Shown here in pieces: positions 25,789 to 34,831 of a stretch of DNA of 64,000 nt. A program made the translations under genes and the position numbers. Numbering within the stretch: position 1 is the stretch's first letter; each line of letters begins with the position of its first letter. The notes beneath the pieces are model-generated. The model did no database searches and was not told the origin of the DNA. It saw nothing but the letters and a program-made list of their open reading frames with translations. Origin of the DNA: Bryobacterales bacterium (GTDB taxonomy: Bacteria; Acidobacteriota; Terriglobia; Bryobacterales; Bryobacteraceae); contig JADZCM010000022.1 in NCBI GenBank assembly GCA_020851555.1, positions 1-64,000 of the forward strand, read 5' to 3'.

Positions 25789-26066
25789 GCGGCCACGAGG
25801 CGCACCAGGGCCATGACTGCGCGGGGATATTCGCGGAACTCTCAGGTTACCTGGACGGGGAACTGACTCCCGAGGCCGGCCGTGAACTGGAGGAGCACCT
25901 GTGCGGCTGCCCTCCGTGCGTCGAGTTTCTGCAAAGCCTGCGGCTGACCGTTGACCTGTGCCACGAGTTGCAACCCGGGGCGGAGCCGAGGCCGCTGACG
26001 GCCGAGGCTCGCGGCCGGCTGCTGGATGCCTGCAAGAAGATGCTCGAATCGCGCGGAGCCGTGTGA
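25785..26066 (+). CDS. Zinc-finger anti-sigma factor (short, soluble)
   Basis: 93 aa with the ZAS/zf-HC2 pattern: an early Cys (HDCAGIFAELSGYLDGEL), then EEHLCGCPPC with HxxxCxxC zinc ligands. No membrane helix is present, so it probably acts in the cytoplasm and may sense redox or metal stress through the zinc site. It starts with GTG overlapping the sigma stop (GTGA). The following gene begins 50 bp later. Confidence 0.85.
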   Translation: MSGHEAHQGHDCAGIFAELSGYLDGELTPEAGRELEEHLCGCPPCVEFLQSLRLTVDLCHELQPGAEPRPLTAEARGRLLDACKKMLESRGAV

Positions 26067-26115
26067 CGCCGGTCACTGCCTCCGCCGCGCGCCGCGCTTA
26101 GCCTGGAAATAGAGC

Positions 26116-27132
26116 ATGGCAGGCAAGGCTTTCGTGCGCGCGGGGCTCGACCGTTCCCAGCGCATCCGCTGGGCGTTCCAGGCGGCGTTTCTTCTGCTTA
26201 ATATCTGGATCGGGGTGGAGTTCTACCTCTTTGTGCGCCATTTTGAGACCGCCGGCGCCACGGTTTACGTGGACCGTCCGCCGGGGGTGGAAGGCTGGCT
26301 GCCCATCGCCGCGCTGATGAATCTGAAGGTGTGGCTGGCGACGGGGGAGCTGCCCAGTCTGCATCCCGCGGGCGTGGTCCTCCTGGTGGCGTTCCTGGCG
26401 ATTTCGTTCCTGTGGCGGAAAGCCTTCTGTAGCTGGCTATGCCCCGTGGGTACGGTCTCCGAGTGGCTGTGGCGGACCGGACGTCAGACCTTCAGGAGGA
26501 ATTTCCAACTGCCCCGGTGGGCGGACATCTCGCTGCGAAGCCTGAAATACGCGCTGCTCGGGCTGTTCCTGTACGCCGTGGGCTCGATGAGCGTCGTGGA
26601 GATCCGGGCGTTTCTGGACGGGCCGTACGGGGTGATCGCCGACGTCAAAATGCTCAACTTCTTCCGGTTTCTGGGCGTAACGGCCGCGGTGGTGTTGGGC
26701 TTGCTGCTGATCCTGTCGATCTTCGTCCAGAACTTCTGGTGCCGCTACCTGTGCCCGTACGGCGCGATGGTGGGCCTGGTGTCCCTGCTCAGCCCGGCCC
26801 GGATCCGGCGGTCGCCCGAGGCGTGCATCGATTGCGCCAAATGCGCGCAGGCCTGCCCGGCGCTGCTTCCGGTGGACAAGCTGATCACGGTGCGCTCGGC
26901 GGAGTGCACGGGCTGTCTGGAATGCGTGGCGGTGTGTCCGGCGGCCGGCGCCCTGTGGATGTCGGCGGGCAAGCGGCGGCGGATCCCCGCCTGGGCGATG
27001 GCCGCGGGCATCGCGGTGTTGTTCCTGGGAGTGGTCGGCTACGCGCGGTGGACCGGCCACTGGACAACGGAGATCCCGGCGCGAGTCTACGGCGAGCTCA
27101 TCCCCCGCGCTCACGAATTCTCGCATCCCTGA
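26116..27132 (+). CDS. NapH/YccM-like polytopic 4Fe-4S protein
   Basis: A 338-aa inner-membrane protein. Two CxxxCP motifs follow membrane helices (FCSWLCPVG near residue 108, WCRYLCPYG near residue 212). Then come two ferredoxin clusters, CIDCAKCAQACP and CTGCLECVAVCP. A final helix and a short tail close the protein. The fold is that of NapH/NosR-type quinol-linked electron transfer. No nitrate, nitrous oxide or other terminal reductase is in the window, so the electron acceptor is unknown. It lies in line with the ECF sigma pair. Confidence 0.88.
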   Translation: MAGKAFVRAGLDRSQRIRWAFQAAFLLLNIWIGVEFYLFVRHFETAGATVYVDRPPGVEGWLPIAALMNLKVWLATGELPSLHPAGVVLLVAFLAISFLWRKAFCSWLCPVGTVSEWLWRTGRQTFRRNFQLPRWADISLRSLKYALLGLFLYAVGSMSVVEIRAFLDGPYGVIADVKMLNFFRFLGVTAAVVLGLLLILSIFVQNFWCRYLCPYGAMVGLVSLLSPARIRRSPEACIDCAKCAQACPALLPVDKLITVRSAECTGCLECVAVCPAAGALWMSAGKRRRIPAWAMAAGIAVLFLGVVGYARWTGHWTTEIPARVYGELIPRAHEFSHP

Positions 27133-27155
27133 CAGCTTCGCGCTACGATGAGGGC

Positions 27156-28121
27156 GTGAAGCGCTGGGCCTACGTTCTGGGGTGGGTGCTGTGCTGCGCA
27201 TCCGTGCGGGCGGCGGAGCCCGGCTACGAACTGGCCGGCCAACTGGATCCGCCTCGCGGCCGGGTGCTCCTGAATCTGGACGGCATCCGGACGCCCTTCA
27301 CGGCGCACACGTTCAGCGACTCCAGGGGCCGCTTTCAATTCCGCGGCCTGACGGCGGGACCCTATACGCTGCGCATGTTCGTGCCGGGTCTGGATGAAGT
27401 GCGCCAGACCGTGGAAGTGACCGCCAGCTTGGCGGACAGCAGCCGGCGTGTGAGACTCAAGCTCACCTACGATCCCTCGGGACCGGACGAGGAGGCCCGC
27501 AAGCGCAAACATGCGGTTTCCGCCCGCGAATTGAGCCTGCCCGGGTCCGCCATCAGAGAATACAAACAAGCGCAGGTCTTGCTGGGGAAGCATGAAGTCG
27601 CGGCGGCCATCGAGCGGCTGGAGCGGGCGGTGGAACTCGCCCCGCGCTTTACGGAGGCGTGGAACAACCTCGGGACCATCGCCTACGTTCAGGCCAGGTA
27701 CGAGGATGCGGAGCGTTATTTCCGCTCCGCCCTGAAACACGACCCGGGGGCGTACGTTCCCGCGCTGAACCTGGGCGGGGTTCTGGTGAATCTGGGCAGA
27801 TTCACCGAGGCGCTGGAGTACAACCTGTACGCGGTTCTGGAGAAGCCCAAGGACGCACTCGCGCAGTCGCAGTTGGGCATGACCTACTTCTACCTGGGCA
27901 GGCCGGAGCCGGCGCTGAAACATCTCAAGGAAGCCAAACGTCTGGATCCCGGCCATTTCTCACATCCGCAACGGTTGCTGGCTCAGATCTACCTCGAACG
28001 GGGGGATGTCGGAGCCGCGGTTGCGGAACTGGAGGAATTTCTCCGGCTGCACCCTGACGCGGCGGAGGCCGCCAAGATCCGGGAGGTTCTGACGGGATTG
28101 AAGGCGAAAGAAGGAAGCTGA
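27156..28121 (+). CDS. Exported TPR protein with carboxypeptidase-regulatory-like domain
   Basis: 321 aa: a signal peptide (AYVLGWVLCCASVRAAE), a beta-sandwich like CarboxypepD_reg (FSDSRGRFQFRGLTAGPYTLRMFV, quoted in part) and then four or five TPR units (for example AWNNLGTIAYVQARYEDAERY). It probably scaffolds protein-protein contacts in the periplasm. Starts with GTG at 27156, 23 bp after the ferredoxin gene, so it is likely in the same operon. Confidence 0.82.
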   Translation: MKRWAYVLGWVLCCASVRAAEPGYELAGQLDPPRGRVLLNLDGIRTPFTAHTFSDSRGRFQFRGLTAGPYTLRMFVPGLDEVRQTVEVTASLADSSRRVRLKLTYDPSGPDEEARKRKHAVSARELSLPGSAIREYKQAQVLLGKHEVAAAIERLERAVELAPRFTEAWNNLGTIAYVQARYEDAERYFRSALKHDPGAYVPALNLGGVLVNLGRFTEALEYNLYAVLEKPKDALAQSQLGMTYFYLGRPEPALKHLKEAKRLDPGHFSHPQRLLAQIYLERGDVGAAVAELEEFLRLHPDAAEAAKIREVLTGLKAKEGS

Positions 28122-28196
28122 GAACCGGGCTCACGGCAACTTTTTGCGCGGCGGCAGCATCCAAAATCTGACAGGTTTTTCACTCAGGAGAGGGCC

Positions 28197-28487
28197 ATGC
28201 CGCAAATAGTAGTGATAGACCCGGACCCGGAGGCCAGGGAGGGTGCAGTTCAGGCGTTGCGGGCCCAGGGGTACACGGTGACCGCGGCGGCAAGCCTGGC
28301 GGAGATCTCGGGAGCCAATGGGGCCCAGCCTGCAAGCCAGCCGGTGAAACTGCGGGAAATCGAGAGGATAGCGATCGAAGAAGCTCTGTCCGCCAACCAC
28401 GGAAACCGCACTCACGCCGCGCGTCAACTGGGAATCAGTCTCCGCAAGCTACAGTACCGCCTCAAGGAGTACGGCGACTCGGCGTAG
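28197..28487 (+). CDS. Stand-alone Fis-type HTH protein with vestigial receiver
   Basis: 96 aa. Residues 1-30 (PQIVVIDPDPEAREGAVQAL) look like the first strand and helix of a response-regulator receiver. After a short linker, residues 50-94 are a Fis/HTH_8 domain (ALSANHGNRTHAARQLGIS, then LRKLQYRLKEYG). The AAA+ core that normally lies between them in NtrC-like proteins is absent, so it cannot activate sigma-54 by ATP hydrolysis. AGGAGAG precedes the ATG. It may be a remnant or a short DNA-binding regulator. Confidence 0.8.
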   Translation: MPQIVVIDPDPEAREGAVQALRAQGYTVTAAASLAEISGANGAQPASQPVKLREIERIAIEEALSANHGNRTHAARQLGISLRKLQYRLKEYGDSA

Positions 28488-28559
28488 ACGCAGGCATTTG
28501 GGAACCGCCACACCCCGGAAGCCGGGGCGCGGCCGGAGGGCCGCGGGGTACAGTTGCGC

Positions 28560-29627
28560 TCAGTCGGTGCTGTAGTTGATCTCGATCTTACGAACCGCGC
28601 GGGCGGCGAGCCAGAGGACCAACGCCGTCACCAGCAGCAGGCCCGTTACGGCCAGCAGCCTGGAAGGCGGGTTGGCCGGTGAGAACAGGAACTGCATGAT
28701 AGCCGGCATGTTGGGGTCGGGCGGCGGCGCCACCGGGCACAGCGCCTGGACGTAATAAATCACGCTGAGTTTCTGGAGCATGGAGGGCAGGAAGGGGTTG
28801 GCGCCCTCCCACAGAAGCAGGACCGCCGCCGGAATGATCGGATTGCGCAGCAGCAGGCCCGTGGCCAGGAAAACGCTGCCGTATCCCACGCAGGCCAGAA
28901 CCGCGGCTGCCGTGTAGGCGAAGGCATGAGCCGGTCCGTGCTGCTGCCAGAAGAGGGCCAATTCGGCCGGGGGCTTCTCCCAGAGCATCAACCGGAAGCT
29001 GAGCAGGGCGCCCAGCCCGAATATCAGGGAAGCAGCCAGTAGTCCGGCCAGGTACTTGCCCCCCAGGAGCACTTCCCGCCGCATCGGAGCCAGCAGCCAG
29101 AAATGCAGAGTCTTGTCCATCATCTTCCCGCGGAACAGGTTCACGAAGATGCCCAGACAGCCGAAGAACACCGCCAGCCGCAGGTAGAAGTTCTGAAAGA
29201 CCATGGCGAAGACCGCGCGGTCCTCCTCCAGGTTCACCAGCGTCCGCACGCGTTTGGATTCCAGCACGCCATTGGCGAAGGTCAGCACCAGTATGCGGCT
29301 GCCGTCGAAGTAGTTCACGCGGCGCACCAGGGCGCGGTCTTGTTTGGCGCGCCGGTCGAAGGCGAAGTCGTTGACCGGTTTGCCGAGGCGGGCGATGACC
29401 GCAGCTTCGGTCTCGCTCTCCCGGACGGAGTCCATGAGCGCGGCGCTGATGACCCCACGAGAAGACAGGCGATCCCGCTGAATCTTAACGGAGATCCCGT
29501 GCATGAAGAACACGAATGCCGGAAAGAGCGCCAGCAGGTACACCCAGAAAGATCGCCTCGACAGGAATGCGCGCCGCGCCTCCAGCCAGGCCAGGGTCAG
29601 GGCCTGCCGCAGCCTGAGCGGCGTCAT
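28560..29627 (-). CDS. ABC-2-type transporter permease
   Basis: 355 aa with an N-terminal helix, a large extracytoplasmic loop (about residues 50-165) and a cluster of five helices toward the C-terminus. It is the last gene of a leftward operon that contains two ATPase/permease pairs; its ATG overlaps the stop of the adjacent ATPase by 4 bp, so it is the partner of that ATPase. The substrate is unknown. Confidence 0.85.
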   Translation of the reverse strand: MTPLRLRQALTLAWLEARRAFLSRRSFWVYLLALFPAFVFFMHGISVKIQRDRLSSRGVISAALMDSVRESETEAAVIARLGKPVNDFAFDRRAKQDRALVRRVNYFDGSRILVLTFANGVLESKRVRTLVNLEEDRAVFAMVFQNFYLRLAVFFGCLGIFVNLFRGKMMDKTLHFWLLAPMRREVLLGGKYLAGLLAASLIFGLGALLSFRLMLWEKPPAELALFWQQHGPAHAFAYTAAAVLACVGYGSVFLATGLLLRNPIIPAAVLLLWEGANPFLPSMLQKLSVIYYVQALCPVAPPPDPNMPAIMQFLFSPANPPSRLLAVTGLLLVTALVLWLAARAVRKIEINYSTD

Positions 29628-30559
29628 GACGGCTCCCCCCCGATCAGGTACTTGTAGAGGGCGTCCACGTTCTCGTCCACGGGCGCCACGCTCTCGATGC
29701 CGTAGCCATCGAGCGCGATACTCGCCAGCGCCTGGGAGAATGCCTCCCGGCTGCGCGTGAGCACCAGCAGACCTTGCCGGTCCTCGCTGAGCCGGACTTC
29801 GGTGACATGATCTTGCAGGAACAGCAAGGACGCCACGCGCGAGGCCTCGCGCGCCCGCACCAGGAACTGCGAGGGGTGCTCGTGCATTTCCTCGCGCACG
29901 CTGCGGATTTCGCCCTCCGCCGCGATCATCCCGTTGGCGATCAGAATCACCTGATCCGAGATGATGTCCACTTCCTGAAGGACGTGGCTGGAAAGGATGA
30001 CGTGGCGGCCCCGGGCGGCCTCCCCGCGGAACATCTCGATGGTCTCCGCGCGCACCAGCGGATCGAGGCCGTTGAGCGGCTCGTCCAGAATCAGTACCTC
30101 CGGGTCGTGCGCGATGGCCTGGGCCAGCCGCACGCGCTGGCGCATGCCCTTGGAGTAGCCCGCCACCTTGCGGTGGGCCGCATCGCTGAGGCCCACGCGC
30201 TCGAGCGCCTGTACCGCCAACTGCGCGGACCGCGAGCGGGAGTGCCCGTGCAGCGCCAGCAGCGAGGAGATGAACTCGAAGCCGGTCATGCTGCGCGGCG
30301 CCGCGTCATACTGCGTGGCATAACCGGTGATGCGCATGAGGCGCTCGGGATCCCGGGGAGAAATCCCGCGCACCCGAATCGAGCCGCGGTCGGGGTGAAT
30401 CAGGCCGGCCATGAGGTTCATCAGGGTGGTCTTCCCGGAGCCGTTGGGTCCCACCAGGCTGGTGATGCCCGGTGGAATATGCAGGGAGACGCGGTTCACT
30501 CCCAGGACCTCTCCGTAGAACTTGGAGACGTCCTCGAGGATGACCTCGGCGCCATTCAC
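29624..30559 (-). CDS. ABC transporter ATP-binding protein
   Basis: 311 aa with Walker A GPNGSGKTTLMNL, the signature YSKGMRQRVRLAQA and Walker B VLILDEPLNGLDPL. The C-terminal extension (about 70 residues) is common in ABC-2 exporters. It starts with GTG at 30559, overlapping the upstream permease stop by 4 bp. It is the second ATPase of the operon. Confidence 0.9.
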   Translation of the reverse strand: MNGAEVILEDVSKFYGEVLGVNRVSLHIPPGITSLVGPNGSGKTTLMNLMAGLIHPDRGSIRVRGISPRDPERLMRITGYATQYDAAPRSMTGFEFISSLLALHGHSRSRSAQLAVQALERVGLSDAAHRKVAGYSKGMRQRVRLAQAIAHDPEVLILDEPLNGLDPLVRAETIEMFRGEAARGRHVILSSHVLQEVDIISDQVILIANGMIAAEGEIRSVREEMHEHPSQFLVRAREASRVASLLFLQDHVTEVRLSEDRQGLLVLTRSREAFSQALASIALDGYGIESVAPVDENVDALYKYLIGGEPS

Positions 30560-31416
30560 GAGACCACCTCCACCGGGCGCAGCCTGCGCTCCAGCACCCA
30601 GGCCAGCAACAGCGCCATGGCGATCAGCGCCAGGCCGCAGGCCAGCGCGCCGGGACCCTCGGGCGCCTCCACCCCAAGCAGCGACGACCAGATCCGGTAC
30701 ATGGCGCCGCCCGGGTCCATCAGCACGCTCCACTCGGTGCGCAGAATCTGGCGGATAATCTGCGCCGCGCCCGCCAGCACGAAAAAGAACGCCAGCACGA
30801 GGGCCCCAGCGATGATCCGCCACCGCACCAGGGCCGAGCCGGCGAGCGCCACCAGGCTGACCAGCAGTATCCAGGCCGCGAATCCCAGCAGCACTCCGGC
30901 CCCCAGCCTCCAGTTGGCCGCGAACCACCCCCAGCCCGCCATGCCCGACTGTATCGCGAACAACAACAGTCCCGGAATCCAGGTCACCGGCGATAGCAGG
31001 GCCGCCAGCACCAGCCAGCGTCCGAGCACATAGTCGAACCGGGAGACCGGACGGCTGAGATACAGCGGGAGGGCGTTGTTCGTAAGATCCGGGGCCACCA
31101 GGCCCGGCCCGGCCAGCGCGGCCAGGATCACCGCGGCCGCGGACTGCACGTTCATGAAGATCAGGAAGAACCTGCCCTTGACCTCGAGGAAAGCCACGAA
31201 AGCCTTGTCAAATCCCTGGAGCAGATCTGCGCGGTTTGACAGGTAGACGAACACAGCGCAGAGCAGCGGCCAGAAGAACGAGGCCAGCATCACCAGCACT
31301 ACCAGCCGCTGCTCCATGAGCCGCTTCCAGGCGTGGCGCGGGAAGGCGAGCATCCGGTGGCGGTGCGCCGTCACCGGGCCCGCGTAACGCTGGTAGCCGC
31401 GCCTATAAACCGGCAA
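30556..31416 (-). CDS. ABC-2-type transporter permease
   Basis: 286 aa with six predicted helices; the N-terminal region is basic (YRRGYQRYAGPVTAHRHR). It starts with TTG at 31416 and overlaps the end of the preceding ATPase by 14 bp. It pairs by position with that ATPase and with the downstream ATPase, so the operon carries two exporters or one with mixed subunits. Confidence 0.82.
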   Translation of the reverse strand: MPVYRRGYQRYAGPVTAHRHRMLAFPRHAWKRLMEQRLVVLVMLASFFWPLLCAVFVYLSNRADLLQGFDKAFVAFLEVKGRFFLIFMNVQSAAAVILAALAGPGLVAPDLTNNALPLYLSRPVSRFDYVLGRWLVLAALLSPVTWIPGLLLFAIQSGMAGWGWFAANWRLGAGVLLGFAAWILLVSLVALAGSALVRWRIIAGALVLAFFFVLAGAAQIIRQILRTEWSVLMDPGGAMYRIWSSLLGVEAPEGPGALACGLALIAMALLLAWVLERRLRPVEVVS

Positions 31417-32401
31417 GAGTGGATTCCCCCTTTGGCACGAGCGACTCTTCTCCCGGAGTCCGCTGCAAGCGCCCGACCGCCTTGAGGAAGATCTCCTCGA
31501 GCGAGTCGCGGCGGTGGGTCAACTTGTGCACGCCCAGCTTCTCTCGGGCGAGCAGCGCCCAGAGCGCCTCCAGTTCGACGCCCGCCGGCAGCACGACACG
31601 CCAGCGGCCCTGTCCCTCGTTGACGCCCTCGGCGCCCTGCTCGCGCAGGGATCGCGCCAGGTCGCGATCATCGCCGGTCACCTCCAGTTCCACGAAGCGC
31701 CGGTTGGCCCGGCGCTCTTCCTCCAGGTTGGCGTGATGCACCACGCGGCCGTCGTTGAGAATGACCACCTCGTCACAGACCTCCTCAACGTCGCCGAGCA
31801 GGTGGGAGCAGAGCAGCACGATCATGCCGTGCGACTCCTTCATCTCGCGGATCAGCGCCAGCATGCGGCGGCGGGCGGCGGGATCGAGGCCGTTGGTCGG
31901 CTCATCCAGGATCAGCAATTCGGGGCCGTGGACGATGGCCTGCGCGAACTTGGCCATCTGCCTCATGCCCAGCGAGTAAGTGCCGAGTGTCCGGTACCGG
32001 CCCTCTCCCAGGCCCACGTGGTAGAGGACCTCGTGCGCCTTCTCGAGCGCGGCCTCGGAGGGAAGCCCCGAGATCTCGGCCAGGAGCTTCAGAAAGGTCA
32101 CCGCCGTCATGTTGGCTACGAAGGCGTCGGTTTCGGGCATGTAACCGATGCGCGCCCTGACTTCGCGGGAGCCTTTGAGGCAATCCTGGCCCAGGATGCG
32201 CGCCCGGCCGGCGGAGGGCCTGTGGAAGCCCAGAAGGGTGCGGATCAAGGTGGATTTGCCGGCGCCGTTCGGGCCGAGCAGGCCGATGGTCTTCCCGCCG
32301 CCCGCACCGCCCAGCCGGCAGGAGATCCGGTGCAGGATCTCCCGCCGGCCCAGGCGGACGCTAAGCCCTTCCAGTTCAATGAGTGGCGCTGCCGGCTGCA
32401 T
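31403..32401 (-). CDS. ABC transporter ATP-binding protein
   Basis: 332 aa. Walker A is GPNGAGKSTLIRTLLG, the signature is YSLGMRQMAKFAQA and Walker B is LLILDEPTNGLDP. The C-terminal extension ends in a disordered tail. Its start overlaps the upstream FecR-like gene by 26 bp. First ATPase of the operon. Confidence 0.92.
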   Translation of the reverse strand: MQPAAPLIELEGLSVRLGRREILHRISCRLGGAGGGKTIGLLGPNGAGKSTLIRTLLGFHRPSAGRARILGQDCLKGSREVRARIGYMPETDAFVANMTAVTFLKLLAEISGLPSEAALEKAHEVLYHVGLGEGRYRTLGTYSLGMRQMAKFAQAIVHGPELLILDEPTNGLDPAARRRMLALIREMKESHGMIVLLCSHLLGDVEEVCDEVVILNDGRVVHHANLEEERRANRRFVELEVTGDDRDLARSLREQGAEGVNEGQGRWRVVLPAGVELEALWALLAREKLGVHKLTHRRDSLEEIFLKAVGRLQRTPGEESLVPKGESTLAGL

Positions 32402-34817
32402 TCCCGATCTGTCCCGCCCGCGCCTGCCCTGTCAGCATCATCGTCAGGAGCATGCTCATCAAGCGAGTACGGCTGGCGGCCTGAATTCGTTCCCCTTCTC
32501 CATTTACCACAACCAGGACCGGTTCGCGGCTCTGTAGCAGGGTCTTCGCGGCTTCGCCGCCGAAGGCTGCGAGCATATCAGCCAGAGGTCCCTGGGTGTT
32601 CAGCCAGAGAAAGGCCGATTGGTGCAGGCCGGCCGAGGCGGGTAACTGTGCCACGAACTGCGCGGAGCGGACCAGAGGGAAGCCGCCCGCGCGGGTGGCG
32701 ATGGCCGCCGCTGCCAGCGCCCGGTCCGTGCTCATAACCCAATAGCCCCGGTCGTAAGTCCAGGAAAGGGTGAGGTTGATGTTCGTGAGGCGAAGCACCG
32801 TCCATGCGCGCCCTTCGGCCTGCTGATCCTCCACGATCAGCCTCGGCGTGGCGCCGGCGGCTGCCGCTTCACGGTTCGCGGCATCCGCGAGACGGCGGAC
32901 CGCGGAGTCCAGCACGGCGGGCTGGTTCACTTCGACGATGGCCACCCACCCCGGAATGGGGAGGGTGGGCCGTTCGATGGAGAACGTGAAATCCGTGCCC
33001 AGAGCGGCGGCAATGTCCCCACCCACGCGCACGCCAGCTCGGGATTCCACCTCGGCCAGTTCCTGTGGGAACTTGGGATTGATCCGGCCGATCAGGGTGA
33101 CGAGTTCGTCGAAGGCCTGTTCCGGATTTCGCGTGGACGCGGAGACCGCAGCCACGGCTGCGGCCGATACATACTCGGCGGACCCGGCGGCCGCGGGCGT
33201 GGCCAGCCAGGAAGCGGCGCCGGTGCGCGGACCGCTGAAAAGCAGCGACGCCTGCGACTCCTCGCTGCCTCCAACCGGACCCTGCTGGAAGGAAACGTAC
33301 TTCAGCTTGTCAGCGCCCAGGAAGGCGGCGGCGCCGCCCGGCTTGTCCGCAGAGGGAGGGGTGGCTGCGGCGTCCCAGACGCACAGCACGTCAACTCCGT
33401 TCTGGTAGTGCGCCGCGATCTCGGAGGCGAAGGGACTGGCAGCGCCGTGTCCCAGGCGGGAGAGGATCGAGTCGAGATGCGCCCGGGAGTCGGAGAGCAC
33501 CACCAGCCCGCCAGAGATGTGAACCGCTCCCAGATCGCCATGCAAGGGCTCGCTCAGAGCCTGCTTCAGCGCCTCCTGCTGGCCGGGCTGGACCTCGGCG
33601 AGGAAGGCGGGCGTGACGGAGGCAGGCTGGCGGGTCGCCACCAGCACGACTTCATCGCCCAGTATGGGGGCCAGGGCCTGCACCCGCCCGAGGAGTTGTT
33701 TCAGGTTCTCGCCGCGGGACGAGTTCCACCAGTCGCGCAGAACGGCGCTCTCCGCGCTCCTCTGCCCCACCAGTTCCGTGATCTGCTTGGCCAGCGGGCC
33801 GGGATTGGGCACGGCCAGGTAAAGCACTGCATCGGCCGGCAGGTAGCGCAACAGCTTAGGCTCGGTCCGGGGCGCGGGAATGCCCGATGCGGCGACAGCC
33901 GCCTCGATCTTGGCGAACTCCCCGAGCAAGGCGTAGTATTTCGAGGCATTCTCGCTCCAGGCCAGGGTTCTGCTGACCGGCATCTCGCCCAGGGCGCGGC
34001 TGGAGGCTGCCAGTTGGCCGCGAGTCAGCAGGCGGGTCGTCCCGCCCTGCCTCACCTGAACGGCGCCCTCCACCACGGACACGAGGGAGCCGGCCAGACC
34101 CGAAGAGACGGTGAACACCGTTCCCTTAACGGAGGCCGATGTGTCTTGCGTGTCGACGCGCAGACGGCCGCGGCGTTGTCTGGCGGCCTGTACAATCAAG
34201 TCGCCGCGCGCCAGTTGGATGGATTGGCCGCTCCATGCCGCGTGAACCGACAACTCGGTTCGCTCGTTCACTTCGACCAGCGAGCCGTCCCGAAGCCGCA
34301 GTACGGCGCGCGCCCCGAGGCCGGTGCGCACGGTCTCGCCTTCGTTGAGGGTGCTGCCCGCCGTGAGCGTTCCGCCGGGCAACCGGTACAGATCACCGCG
34401 CAGACTTGCGACCGTGGCTCTGGGACCCGAGGGAGCCAGCGCGGCGTCGATGCGGTCCCGGCCAAGGTATAGCGCCGCGGCCGCCAGACCGGCGGCGATG
34501 GCCCAGCGGGACCAGGCGGGCAGCACTCTGCGGGGCATCACGCGCACGGGCGCGGACCGTGGCGTGGCCGGCTCACCCGCCAGCACTCGCCGGCAGGCCG
34601 GGCAGCGGCCCAGGTGGTCTTCCACCAGCAGCCGCCGGGAGGTCTCCAGAGCTCCGGCTCGGTACGCCTCCAGATCCGCCTGGAATTCGGCGCAAAGCGG
34701 GGAGGCGTCCCCGGCGATCTTGTTCCAGACCCTGGCCGTGGCGGCGGTGACCTCCCCGGTGGGGACGGTTTCCTCCCGCATTTCATTGAGCAGCTTTTCC
34801 AGGCGATCTTCGGGCAT
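32376..34817 (-). CDS. Zinc-finger / FecR-like membrane protein with long periplasmic region
   Basis: 813 aa. An N-terminal anti-sigma-type zinc finger (VEDHLGRCPACRRVL) is followed by one membrane helix (WAIAAGLAAAALYLG), a FecR domain (TVRTGLGARAVLRLRDGSLVEV and TSASVKGTVF, quoted in part) and about 500 residues not recognised. It is the likely partner of the ECF sigma just upstream. The ATG at 34817 is chosen because GAGGAG lies 8 bp before it; an earlier ATG at 34835 overlaps the sigma stop by 4 bp. Two further genes of the operon encode ABC exporters, so this regulator may control export. Confidence 0.8.
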   Translation of the reverse strand: MPEDRLEKLLNEMREETVPTGEVTAATARVWNKIAGDASPLCAEFQADLEAYRAGALETSRRLLVEDHLGRCPACRRVLAGEPATPRSAPVRVMPRRVLPAWSRWAIAAGLAAAALYLGRDRIDAALAPSGPRATVASLRGDLYRLPGGTLTAGSTLNEGETVRTGLGARAVLRLRDGSLVEVNERTELSVHAAWSGQSIQLARGDLIVQAARQRRGRLRVDTQDTSASVKGTVFTVSSGLAGSLVSVVEGAVQVRQGGTTRLLTRGQLAASSRALGEMPVSRTLAWSENASKYYALLGEFAKIEAAVAASGIPAPRTEPKLLRYLPADAVLYLAVPNPGPLAKQITELVGQRSAESAVLRDWWNSSRGENLKQLLGRVQALAPILGDEVVLVATRQPASVTPAFLAEVQPGQQEALKQALSEPLHGDLGAVHISGGLVVLSDSRAHLDSILSRLGHGAASPFASEIAAHYQNGVDVLCVWDAAATPPSADKPGGAAAFLGADKLKYVSFQQGPVGGSEESQASLLFSGPRTGAASWLATPAAAGSAEYVSAAAVAAVSASTRNPEQAFDELVTLIGRINPKFPQELAEVESRAGVRVGGDIAAALGTDFTFSIERPTLPIPGWVAIVEVNQPAVLDSAVRRLADAANREAAAAGATPRLIVEDQQAEGRAWTVLRLTNINLTLSWTYDRGYWVMSTDRALAAAAIATRAGGFPLVRSAQFVAQLPASAGLHQSAFLWLNTQGPLADMLAAFGGEAAKTLLQSREPVLVVVNGEGERIQAASRTRLMSMLLTMMLTGQARAGQIGNAAGSATH

Positions 34818-34831
34818 GGCTGGTCTCCTCT

